Shown: positions 9,219-17,776 of the stretch, in pieces | How the letters are laid out: each line of letters starts with the position of its first letter | Position numbering within the stretch: position 1 is the first letter of the stretch | Source: Ahniella affigens | Lineage (GTDB): Bacteria > Pseudomonadota > Gammaproteobacteria > Xanthomonadales > Ahniellaceae | Assembly (NCBI RefSeq): GCF_003015185.1 | Contig: NZ_CP027860.1 | Coordinates: forward strand, 3,586,501 to 3,650,500 | DNA: 64,000 nt | Direction: 5' to 3' | Position numbers and translations under genes: made by a program | The notes under the pieces: model-generated | The model's input: the letters and a program-made list of their open reading frames with translations, nothing else | Databases searched by the model: none | What the model was told of the DNA's origin: nothing

Positions 9219-10586
9219 CTATCGCATTAGCCCCAAATGGACTTTAATCGATTCGATCAAACCATCCAGCTCAATCCAGGTGTTCGTGCGCCGATCTCCG
9301 TCAAATACCGGCTCAACCTCGCTCCGATGGTTCGCGGGCAAGTCGTCAATCATGAGTGTCAAATAGAAAGTCGCGCCTAACGTCTGGCGTGTTGCCGCCC
9401 ATCTGCGCTCCATCCGAATCCAGCTCTCTGAGCTCGTCTCTCTCTCCGTACTCTTGGATACGATCGCGAGAAACAGCCTACACTGGGTAACAATCGCTGC
9501 TTCGATCTTGCTTCGCAAAGGGTCTCCTGCAAGGAGCCGCTCTCTATCTAGCCAGTAGGGGATCTTATGGAATTGGAACGCCTCTGTGAGGTTGTCTACA
9601 CACGCAACATCGGCGCTGCTGTAGCTGATGAACACAGAGTTTCCTGGACATGAATCTCCATTTCTGTGGTAAACCCGATGTGCTGGAGCAGAACCTCCAT
9701 GACTAGTCGGCTGGAACTCATCCCACCTTCGTCGGAGGTCAATCGCGAATTGAATCGGGTCGCCTTCTATGACTCTAGTGACCCGTGCGCCCTTTTCAAA
9801 AAAGAACAACATCGGTTCGTTTGCCTCGCTGCGAGCTTCGGCAAGAAAGTGTTTTGACTGACTTGAAGGATCACTTAGTCTCTTTCCCAACGCGGTCCTC
9901 AGCAGGAATCTGACGATCCAGTCCTCTGCTGGCGCGCCGATTAGCAAAAGCGATTTACCCCGAATCTGCCGAAATAGATTGCTGAGGCGCGCCTCATCTC
10001 TGATCATCGAGAAGACGTACTCAATGTAGTCGTCTTCCCATACTGGACCGGTATGAGCTTCAACTGAACCTAGAAGCTGGTAGATCGAAATTAAGTTCCG
10101 CCTGGCAGGAAGATCGCATCCCGAGTTATCGAGCTCGCTACCTGCTGATGGGAGCGCGCCTTGATCGGTGAAGTACCGGTTCGCAACGAACTGCTCAAGA
10201 CCTTTCCGCTCAAGCTTGACAGCTTCATACAAAAGCTTGTCGGGCGTGGTTGATAGAAAGAGGTCGAATCTTCTGATTCCAGCAATCGCGCGCAGCGCCT
10301 CACCAGGCTGGTGGATTGAGCGAATGGCGTGTTTCAGCTCCCGCCAAATGGAAACGATCGGCATCCCTTGAGCGATTGCGTCGCGTGCAACGTCAAAGGC
10401 ACTGGCGTCCTCTTTTGCTGTGACGCCGAGCCGCCTCGCCATGGGTTCGGCGATCTCCCGATAGAGGGAACAATTGGAGCCAGATTCACCGGAAGTCACA
10501 ACCGATGGACCAATCACAGGCAAGACACTGCCTTCCTGAATTTCGGTCAACAGCATTTCCCAATCTCGCTCGGACCACTCCGCCAC
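9219..10586 (-). CDS. SIR2-like/TIR domain protein (defence effector candidate)
   Basis: The 455-residue protein (GTG start) has an N-terminal SIR2-fold region: LPVIGPSVV near residue 22, FDLFLSTTPDKLL near 98-112 and SIYQLLGSVEAHTG near 170. The expected NAD-binding Asn-Tyr-Asp and the catalytic His (LHG) are not visible (TTPDKLL, QLLGSV), so this region is probably a non-catalytic SIR2-like sensor or scaffold. The C-terminal TIR domain (about 315-450) starts VFISYSSAD, contains YWLDRERLLAGDPLRSKIE, and has a W389-x3-E393 pattern where the catalytic Glu of NAD-cleaving TIR domains is found. It is encoded just upstream of the STAND NTPase, which probably regulates it. NAD depletion on activation is inference. 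Confidence 0.85.
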   Translation of the reverse strand: MAEWSERDWEMLLTEIQEGSVLPVIGPSVVTSGESGSNCSLYREIAEPMARRLGVTAKEDASAFDVARDAIAQGMPIVSIWRELKHAIRSIHQPGEALRAIAGIRRFDLFLSTTPDKLLYEAVKLERKGLEQFVANRYFTDQGALPSAGSELDNSGCDLPARRNLISIYQLLGSVEAHTGPVWEDDYIEYVFSMIRDEARLSNLFRQIRGKSLLLIGAPAEDWIVRFLLRTALGKRLSDPSSQSKHFLAEARSEANEPMLFFFEKGARVTRVIEGDPIQFAIDLRRRWDEFQPTSHGGSAPAHRVYHRNGDSCPGNSVFISYSSADVACVDNLTEAFQFHKIPYWLDRERLLAGDPLRSKIEAAIVTQCRLFLAIVSKSTERETSSESWIRMERRWAATRQTLGATFYLTLMIDDLPANHRSEVEPVFDGDRRTNTWIELDGLIESIKVHLGLMR

Positions 10587-10897
10587 GTCACGCTCCCCAA
10601 GAGGCTCATTTTGCAGTCTAAAGGATGTATCCGTACTTTGCTACGTTGATGACCAGAGACCTCTCGACGCCCCCGATATTGTGATGGTCTTCCAGAACTA
10701 CTTCTTTGGTCGCCGCACCGGGCGAAAGGACGGACCTGCAAGCCCACCGCAAGCAGCCCCCATCCCGGCCTTCCCCCGCTCGCGCGGGAGAAGGAGAAGT
10801 GTGGCCTTGCGGCGAAATGGCCAACACTATTGTCGTCACCCTGGAAACCGCGTAAGCGGGATCCGGGGTCCAGGGGGAACTTGCGATTAAACGCCAA
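10587..10897. repeat. Upstream region of the SIR2/TIR operon with a dispersed element copy
   Basis: Bases 10587-10740 should hold the promoter of the leftward SIR2/TIR-STAND operon. No clear boxes were identified. Bases about 10749-10892 are an inverted copy of the dispersed element: GCAAGCAGCCCCC, CCCGCTCGCGCGGG, then CCCTGGA...CCAGGG around CCGCGTAAGCGG. The element directly abuts the degenerate terminal repeat of array 2. Confidence 0.75.
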
Positions 10898-12202
10898 ATC
10901 GTAGACCGCCTCTGCGGCCAGTGCGCTCCGACTGACTGGGTTGGCGGCTGATCGGCGGACAACCATGAAGTCTCAATGGCCTCTGCGGCCAGTGCGCTGC
11001 GACCTGTTAGAAATGCTTGACTATCAAGCACGCTTCTGCAAAGGGTCTCAATGGCCTCTGCGGCCAGTGCGCTGCGACCGCCGACGCAAAGTTTGGCCCG
11101 TTTGACTCGCTGGAAGGTCTCAATGGCCTCTGCGGCCAGTGCGCTGCGACCTGACTACGCGAGTCTGGACCGGCGAGAAAGCCATCAGTCTCAATGGCCT
11201 CTGCGGCCAGTGCGCTGCGACAGGTTGGTGTAGAGGTGGTAATCCCGTACGAATCAGAGTCTCAATGGCCTCTGCGGCCAGTGCGCTGCGACACTGGGAC
11301 GTAATTATGCACGTCGATGTCGCAAAGTCTCAATGGCCTCTGCGGCCAGTGCGCTGCGACGTTCCCGACACACGGTTGGCGGCACTTGTGTATGAAAGTC
11401 TCAATGGCCTCTGCGGCCAGTGCGCTGCGACGGTCGTGGCCGTGAAGTCTTTGGAAGGTTGAACGAAAGTCTCAATGGCCTCTGCGGCCAGTGCGCTGCG
11501 ACGGTCTTGATCATTCACCCGACCGAGGGTGTCCATAAGCCTCAATGGCCTCTGCGGCCAGTGCGCTGCGACTTCAGAAGAGTTTGACAAAAATCGAATT
11601 CCACGAAAGTCTCAATGGCCTCTGCGGCCAGTGCGCTGCGACATGGCCCATACGGACGAGCCGCACTTGCCAGACAAGTCTCAATGGCCTCTGCGGCCAG
11701 TGCACTGCGACATCACGTCAGCGCTCAATGCGCTGGCGCAGATTGAAAGTCTCAATGTCCTCTGCGGCCAGTGCGCTGCGACGTGAACAAAGGGTTCATC
11801 CTTTTCCTTGGACCAGGTCTCAATGGCCTCTGCGGCCAGTGCGCTGCGACCCCTGACTGGGATCAATTTGGCAACCCCTCATTGACAGTGGTCTCAATGG
11901 CCTCTGCGGCCAGTGCGCTGCGACGGCTTGTCGCTGCAAAGGCAAGCATGGCGCAAGCACAAAGTCTCAATGGCCTCTGCGGCCAGTGCGCTGCGACTGA
12001 ATCCGAGCCATGTACCGACCATCGACGCCATGTCTCAATGGCCTCTGCGGCCAGTGCGCTGCGACTATGGCGGATGCGGAGCGGCACAGGAACTTCATTG
12101 AGTCTCAATGGCCTCTGCGGCCAGTGCGCTGCGACCTCCAACGGAGGAAGAAAGACTGGCCGAACAAAGTCTCAATGGCCTCTGCGGCCAGTGCGCTGCG
12201 AC
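10898..12202 (-). CRISPR. CRISPR array 2 (leftward)
   Basis: Eighteen repeats of the same 34-bp type (10970-12202) plus a degenerate one at 10898-10931. Most are identical, with single variants such as GCCTCAATGG at 11539 and TGCACTGCGAC at 11678-11711. The period is 67-75 bp. Transcription is leftward from the leader at 12203. Seven of eighteen spacers carry TTT at the leader-proximal end. Confidence 0.97.
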
Positions 12203-12480
12203 TGCGCACCTTTTTTCTCTCGTCCAATCAACGCACTGGCCGCTGGTTCGGAGGAACCTCGGCCGACGATTGGAAAGATTATCCAAGAATTCGCCAAAAC
12301 GCCATTTTCGTTGGGAAATTCAGATTGAAAGTCAGTTATGTAGGGGTGATTACTGATAGTCCGCTTCACGATTCTGATCCAATCAACTGATCCAGATAAG
12401 GAAAAACGGACAGGTCGCAAATATTTGGCTGTTGGCCAAAACGGTTCCTCCGAATCGCTTCTGCAGCCTAGCAGCGTGCA
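12203..12480 (-). promoter_or_regulatory. CRISPR leader of array 2, with inverted repeat of the CRISPR core
   Basis: Homologous to the leader of array 1 (both contain GCACTGGCCGCTGGTTCGG and AATTCGCCAAAACGCC or close variants) and, inverted, to the leaders of arrays 3 and 4. The inverted copy of the repeat core is at 12229-12243 (plus strand). The run TTTTTTCTCTC next to the repeat is the A-tract seen in the other leaders. Confidence 0.85.
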
Positions 12481-13156
12481 TTGGCATTCGGTACCCAAAG
12501 CCACGAAAACGCTACATCGCCGGAGCGATCCGATCGGAGCAAGGCGCGTCGCTGGCTGGAAAGACTAGCCGACGATCCGGTCTTCGTTGTCAGAGAGCAC
12601 GATACCGCTTTCTATATCTCGGCTCTGGCTTCGGAAGTCAAGCAGGTAAGGAGAACGTCGGCATAGACATCTCCCAGGAGGAACAATGGACTTGGGCTCA
12701 CAAAGTGGTTTGGTGAATTCCCTCATTCCTCAATTGGCGCGCTGTCTCGCGGGGCAATTCGCTCATCAGCCAATCACCGCATCGTTTAAACGACCGGCGC
12801 CCTTCTTGCTTTCGTTGTCTGCCGTCTGCGCGCGCGAAGGAACCCTGAGTCCGGCGGAACCATCCCTTGCCCTTCCCCTCTGCAGTCCGCGCGCGGGAAG
12901 GAACCCTACCGCACGCGCGCCCTGCATCCCGGAACCCGCTGCGCGGCTTCCAGGATGACGACACGAGTTCTGGACGCCACAGACCAGGCTGCCCCATGCT
13001 TCTGCGAGAGCGCCGACGATCCGCAGATTCGGCACAGCTACTTTGGCAACTGCTCACGCCGTTAGCCCCCATCACATAGACGGCTTCTCGAAGTAAGTAG
13101 CGAGAACGCCGACACCGAGCAGGCAGGAGCAACAAGCACAGACCGGACCACAAAGT
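12481..13156. other. Non-coding region with repeat fragments
   Basis: No convincing gene. At about 12575-12635 there is similarity to the flank of leader 1. At about 12938-12962 there is a fragment of a dispersed repeat (CCCGGAACCCGCTGCGCGGC, then TTCCAGGATGACG), which also occurs at 44875-44911. GC-rich near-repeats CGCGCGAAGGAACCCT and CGCGCGGGAAGGAACCCT lie at 12830-12907. Open frames here lack domain content. Confidence 0.5.
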
Positions 13157-14320
13157 TCAACCCCGCACGACAATCTGATGCTTGGCCAAAGGGAGCTCCC
13201 AGGCCACCGCCCGGCCCCTACCTAGCTTGATGGAACGAATCGCGAAGCGATCGACTAGCGTGTTCGCGAATAAGCGATCCTGCAGTGCTTCTTGGATGCG
13301 CGATAGTTTCTCGCTGACGAACTGTGCGGCCTGGACGCTCTCCAGCTTTCGAAGCTGATCGGGGTCGTGGCGCCAAGTCTGCGTCGCGAATGTGGCTTGC
13401 AGACGATCCGCCACCGTGTGGAAGAATTCTGCGCCACTGCCTTTCAGGCTCGGCCTTACCACCCGTTGCTCCTTGGGACTCGCTGACAGGCGAAGCGCCA
13501 CAAACCATGCGTAAATCAGGAACAGTTTCTCACTCAACTCGACTTCCTGGCCATCACAGACGATCACCCCACCCCGGCCGTCGAGCATCAGCTCGGGCGG
13601 TCGACGCAACGCCGCTGCAGCATTCACCGCTCTTGAGAAGCTGGCCTCGGGCGATCGAATCAGTGCAGTCACATCATCGCGCATCCGCACGAACGGAATG
13701 TCGGCGAGTTGCACTTGGGCTTTCGCGGCATCCAGTGGCGTGTCGTTTCGGCCTTGCAGAATCCGTGACCGTGGCGTCGGGTAGAAGAACGTCGGTAGCG
13801 TCTCGAAAGGCGACGACACCAACACATGCGACATACGATCTTGGCTGCGCCCAAAGAGCGACAACGCGTAACCCAGGTAATAGCTCATGGTTTTGCGCCC
13901 ACCCGCAATCGACACATGAACTGCGGCCTCTGGGTCATCGCAGAGCGTCGCAACGAGACGCGTGATGCAATCGGCGGCGCTGATATTGTCTTCTGGCGTT
14001 CGTATATCGTCGAGCACCTGCCCGTCCGGCCCGACAATCGTGTGAATCTGATCCTCGCGCAATTGGGGCAAGGGCAAACGGTAGTCTTCGCAAAGCCGAC
14101 GCAACTGGCGCTCGTCATCGCTTAGCAACATCAGCCGCACGCGCTCGCAGCCTTCGCTGGTGCTGATCACGTGAATCTCAGTCGGCTGAAACGCCGGCCT
14201 TTGCTGCACCGCCAGTGCGTACAGAGTCTCGGTCAGCACTTGTGGATACAAACCAGTCGCCGCGACCAGAATTCGCCGCGGAAAGTCCTCGGGCGCCGTG
14301 TTTCCGTGCACTAGAGTCAT
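13157..14320 (-). CDS. CARF-domain CRISPR accessory protein, NE0113 (TIGR02584/PF09623) family
   Basis: The 387-residue protein has the NE0113-family N-terminus RRILVAATGLYPQVLTETLYAL (about 15-36) and the CARF hallmark VSIAGGRKTMSYYLGYALSLFGR (from about 136), followed by VLVSSPFE. CARF domains bind cyclic oligoadenylate made by Cas10. No R-x4-6-H HEPN motif was seen in the C-terminal half, so a sensor or ring-nuclease-like role is more likely than Csm6-type RNase activity. ATG 14320 has TTGAGG upstream and matches the family start; the frame stays open to 14401. The gene is divergent from the Cmr operon and next to array 2. Confidence 0.85.
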   Translation of the reverse strand: MTLVHGNTAPEDFPRRILVAATGLYPQVLTETLYALAVQQRPAFQPTEIHVISTSEGCERVRLMLLSDDERQLRRLCEDYRLPLPQLREDQIHTIVGPDGQVLDDIRTPEDNISAADCITRLVATLCDDPEAAVHVSIAGGRKTMSYYLGYALSLFGRSQDRMSHVLVSSPFETLPTFFYPTPRSRILQGRNDTPLDAAKAQVQLADIPFVRMRDDVTALIRSPEASFSRAVNAAAALRRPPELMLDGRGGVIVCDGQEVELSEKLFLIYAWFVALRLSASPKEQRVVRPSLKGSGAEFFHTVADRLQATFATQTWRHDPDQLRKLESVQAAQFVSEKLSRIQEALQDRLFANTLVDRFAIRSIKLGRGRAVAWELPLAKHQIVVRG

Positions 14321-14968
14321 CGCAACCTCAATACGTCCCCAACCGCCATTCACGTGATGCCGACCCGAGCCGGCGCCTCCGTACCGCCGCCGACTCGCCA
14401 CAATGTATCAGTTTGTTCCATGCTGTGCCGAGTGGGACCCGTTGATTGAACCCGGATTTCCAACACATCCGCACAGCGTCCGACCCTTCAATGGTGCCCT
14501 TCTCCCGAATCGATGGCCAACCTGCAAACTTGCAGTTACCCAACAATCGCCCCAGGTTGCGCGCTTTCCCCGAGGCGAAACGTTTACTGCAGCGGTATCC
14601 GCGGCCGGAAGATGGCGCACTGGTCCAGTTGTTTGGCGGGCTCATAATCGCAGAAATGCCGTTCTTCGGTCCTTGTAGACCAAAGACATTCTTTTGACGT
14701 CCTGACGTTAGTCGCGGTCTGCAAGTTTGTGGCGCTTGCAGCGCGAACATTGGGGTGGCAGTATCGGACGCGCTTGGGGCGAGATGGACCAGTATCAGCC
14801 TCAGGCCACCTTAACGCTGATTTGCAGGAGCGGCATCAGCCCTTCAGCATGGTGGACGCGCGCTTTAGCGCTCGCTCGTCGAGTATCCGGCGCGTTGTCT
14901 GCGATCAGCTTGCGGAAATGTGGTTCACTTTATTGCTGTAAAGCTGTACCGGCTTATGGGAGCGGGTC
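14321..14968. other. Divergent intergenic region between the CARF gene and the Cmr operon
   Basis: About 650 bp with no recognised gene. It must contain promoters for the CARF gene (leftward) and the SLATT/cmr operon (rightward). A TTCACT...TGTAAA pair near 14925-14943 is a possible but weak promoter. A small hairpin, CTTCGGTCC...AGACCAAAG, lies near 14664-14687. Short open frames on both strands were not supported. Confidence 0.4.
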
Positions 14969-16078
14969 ATGGGTAGTGCTGACAGCTTGAAAGTTGCGAC
15001 GGCGGCGCGGACCGCGCCGAATGAGGCGGCTTCGGTTCCAGCCCAGACGTCGGAGGCCGCCGACAATCCGACGGATGCACTGATCGACAAGATGAAAAAG
15101 ATAGTCGACAGCCGCTATCAGGCAGCAACGCGGCTGGAGCATCGCAGTAAGTCGTCGTTCCTGTTTGTCACCGTCTTTTCACTAGCCATGATTCTGGTGC
15201 CGTTGTTGCAGATGACTGGCACCAAAGGCGGTCTGGGCGACCAGCTGCTCTCGATCCTGCAGATTTTCCTGGCGATCGCCGTGCTCGTTTACACGACCTA
15301 CATTCAAGCGGCCCGTCTGGACTACTTAGGCCAGAAGCATGAGCAGTGCGCCAATAAGATCAACGTTCTGAAAGATCGTTTGCGTATGGAGTGGACGCTC
15401 GCAAAGGCTGATCTGGCAGCAACTGACGATCAAACCGGCGCTGACGCGACGTCAAAGCGCGCGCAGTTCAGTCTGCCACTCGATACGTTGCAGCGGTACC
15501 AGGATGAGTACCAGGCCATCCTTGAGTTCTCGCCGAATCACACCGAACTCGACTACATGCGCGCCGCCGCAGAACGCCGATCGCAAAAGCCGGCATTGCT
15601 CCAACAACTGGATCATGCGGTGCAGAATCGGCTCAAGGCCATCGTCGAGCGCTTCACTCAACGAGACGCCGAACAAACTCGACAGCCGTCAGCGCACCCG
15701 CAATTCACGATGAACTTGCTGGCACTGGTCTTCTGGTCGGGCGTCGTCACTGCGTTCCATGTTGGCTGGACGCTGTGCCGCGCCCTGGTTCTCGGTTTAC
15801 ACCGAATCCTCGGCCTACCAAGCCGGCTATGGCAGATCGAGCGCAAGGCCTTGAGCTTCTATCTGCTTCCGGCAGCACTCACTTGCGCGGCTGTGTGGCT
15901 GTGCGCCGTCATGTTGCTCGAAGCCTGGCCGCACGCCCGCGCCTCATCGACCGCATCCGCAAGTTTGCAGGAAGGCTCGTCGCCAGCTCGATCTGACAGC
16001 CTTGCACCATCGCCACTGAACATTGCTACCGACACAGCAACAGCACAACCAGAATCAACCACTGCATTATCGAACTGA
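14969..16078 (+). CDS. SLATT-type membrane protein, first gene of the Cmr operon
   Basis: The 369-residue protein has a SLATT (SMODS and SLOG-associating 2TM) arrangement. An amphipathic helix MKKIVDSRYQAATRLEHRSK leads into TM1 (about 63-82) and TM2 (91-113), then a coiled-coil-like LDYLGQKHEQCANKINVLKD helix and YQAILEFSPNHTELDY near 175-195, typical of the SLATT tail. Two further membrane segments (about 249-270 and 295-318) follow. SLATT proteins are predicted pore-forming effectors in nucleotide-dependent defence such as CBASS. The gene ends 39 bp before cmr1, so it is probably co-transcribed. A role as membrane effector of this type III system is inference. Confidence 0.8.
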   Translation: MGSADSLKVATAARTAPNEAASVPAQTSEAADNPTDALIDKMKKIVDSRYQAATRLEHRSKSSFLFVTVFSLAMILVPLLQMTGTKGGLGDQLLSILQIFLAIAVLVYTTYIQAARLDYLGQKHEQCANKINVLKDRLRMEWTLAKADLAATDDQTGADATSKRAQFSLPLDTLQRYQDEYQAILEFSPNHTELDYMRAAAERRSQKPALLQQLDHAVQNRLKAIVERFTQRDAEQTRQPSAHPQFTMNLLALVFWSGVVTAFHVGWTLCRALVLGLHRILGLPSRLWQIERKALSFYLLPAALTCAAVWLCAVMLLEAWPHARASSTASASLQEGSSPARSDSLAPSPLNIATDTATAQPESTTALSN

Positions 16079-16117
16079 CGTATTGGACGGGCCAGACCCA
16101 CTTGGAGGAATCGCAAC

Positions 16118-17776
16118 ATGCCCATGCCCAGAAAGCGAACATCAGCGCGACCGTTGCCCGAGCTCAGCCCCCAGTCGCTCTTTTCGAACAAGCGCCCAGC
16201 ACACAGCTGGCGCCTGGACTGTGAACTAATCACGCCCATGTACGGCGGCGGCACGGTGACGCGAACCGTCGACCTGGGCCTACCGTTTCGCCCCACTGCG
16301 ATCCGCGGTCAATTGCGTTTCTGGTGGCGCTTGCTGCGACGACTCGACGCGAAGACGAGCAAGGAAACACCTGAACAACGGTTCCAGGCCGAGCGCGCCA
16401 TCTGGGGTGGCTTGGGTGATGCCGAAACCCTGGCAAAGAGCCGGGTGCTGGTGCGGCTGATCAAGATGCCTTCCCTGACCGAACGAAACCTTCAGCCTGC
16501 GCAGGAGAAGCAGGTTAACAAGGCCGGAAAACTCGTTCCAAGGTGGGCTGCAGGCGTCAACGACTACGCACTGTTCCCTGCGCAGGAGCAGTCGGAGGAC
16601 AAAGACGATAAGGTACCTGCAGCGTCCGTGCTGATGCCGGGTCCAACGACTGTGTTGAGAGTCACACTCGTTGGTGCGTTAAAAGGCGAAGGCAAGTTCG
16701 AAGAAGTCCGCACCGAAGACCGGCAGGAGATCGAGCGGGCGATTCGTTGGTGGGCGACGTTCGGTGGCTTCGGCGGTCGCACGCGTCGTGGCGCGGGCGC
16801 GATTGCTGCGCAACTCGACGGCAAGCATGTCTGTGTCACTGCTGAGGAGGTGGCGCAGCAGGGGCTCGCGCTGCACCTTGGCCCCACCGAGGACAACGCC
16901 GAGGCCGCCTGGAACTTCGCGCTCAAGGCGATGAAGGAATACCGCCATGGCGCCAAGATTGGCAAGAGTCCCTGGCCAGAAGCCGACTCCATTCGCGACC
17001 TGACCAATCAAACGGGCCGATCAAGTCGTCACCCAGCGCGAATCGCTTTTCCACGCGCTGCATTTGGTCTGCCCATCATCACGCATTTCAAAGACCAGAA
17101 GCTCGGCGACCCGGTGGATACCGAACTCAAGCCCAGCGGCGACGATCGGGAGCGCATGGCATCGCCGATCATTCTGCGCCCAATCGCCTTGACACCCGGC
17201 ACGTTTAGAGCCGGACTACTCTGCTTGCCCGCAGATCATCTGAAGTCATTGAGCCTGGACCTCCGCGAGACGAAAGGCAGCAAGAAACTCATCGGAACGT
17301 TCGGACCAACGGAGTGGTGGCCAGAAGGAGAGGCAGCGCGCCGGAAAAAGGCAAACGACATCGGGCCGATGCAGCGCACCAACCAGCACGATGTGCTGGC
17401 GGGTTTCGTCAGTCACTTCAAGTCGGCGGGTTCGCGCCAGGGCACCACCACTGTGCCCGACGCGCGCCGCGGTGGAACGTCGAATATCCGAGGTCCAGCA
17501 CAACCTTCAGCGCTACCAAGCAAAACAGCGCCTAAACCCGAAGCGCCTGAAGAGACTCGGGAGTGTCAGGTCCTGCGCTTGTCGCCGAACGGTCGCTGCC
17601 TGGAAGCCAAGATCGACACCAAGCTCACCGTACTTGCCGCTGCGTCTGACTTCGATGCCTTGCTCGATCGGGTATCCGAAGACGTCCGCCAGCGGATTAA
17701 GAGCGGCAAGACATCCGGCAAATGGCGGGTGACGTTCGTCAACAAGAAGCTCACTAAGGTGGAGCCGATCTCATGA
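16118..17776 (+). CDS. cmr1: Type III-B RAMP protein Cmr1 with C-terminal extension
   Basis: The RAMP core is clear: WRLDCELITPMYGGG (residues 29-43) followed by LPFRPTAIRGQLRFWWRLLRR, and later WWATFGGFGGRTRRGAG, the glycine-rich loop. Cmr1 caps the 3' end of the crRNA in the Cmr effector complex. GGAGG at 16104-16108 supports the start. At 552 residues it is longer than most Cmr1 proteins. After a Pro/Ala-rich linker near 460-480 comes an extra domain of about 75 residues (CQVLRLSPNGRCLEAKI ... GKWRVTFVNKKLTKVEPIS), which looks like a small beta-barrel. It overlaps cmr2 by 4 bp. Confidence 0.93.
   Translation: MPMPRKRTSARPLPELSPQSLFSNKRPAHSWRLDCELITPMYGGGTVTRTVDLGLPFRPTAIRGQLRFWWRLLRRLDAKTSKETPEQRFQAERAIWGGLGDAETLAKSRVLVRLIKMPSLTERNLQPAQEKQVNKAGKLVPRWAAGVNDYALFPAQEQSEDKDDKVPAASVLMPGPTTVLRVTLVGALKGEGKFEEVRTEDRQEIERAIRWWATFGGFGGRTRRGAGAIAAQLDGKHVCVTAEEVAQQGLALHLGPTEDNAEAAWNFALKAMKEYRHGAKIGKSPWPEADSIRDLTNQTGRSSRHPARIAFPRAAFGLPIITHFKDQKLGDPVDTELKPSGDDRERMASPIILRPIALTPGTFRAGLLCLPADHLKSLSLDLRETKGSKKLIGTFGPTEWWPEGEAARRKKANDIGPMQRTNQHDVLAGFVSHFKSAGSRQGTTTVPDARRGGTSNIRGPAQPSALPSKTAPKPEAPEETRECQVLRLSPNGRCLEAKIDTKLTVLAAASDFDALLDRVSEDVRQRIKSGKTSGKWRVTFVNKKLTKVEPIS

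Noticed and set aside
4507-12480. Leader anti-repeats taken as a tracrRNA-like gene
   Set aside because: Only 15 bp of complementarity and no Cas9 or RNase III-type context; type III systems process crRNA with Cas6, so a leader element is the simpler reading.
12698-13153. 151-codon minus-strand frame
   Set aside because: Composition is Arg/Ser/Gly-rich, passes through a dispersed repeat fragment, no RBS or domain.
14328-14750. 140-codon minus-strand frame upstream of the CARF gene
   Set aside because: No recognisable domain or RBS and it overlaps the CARF gene start region; treated as chance.
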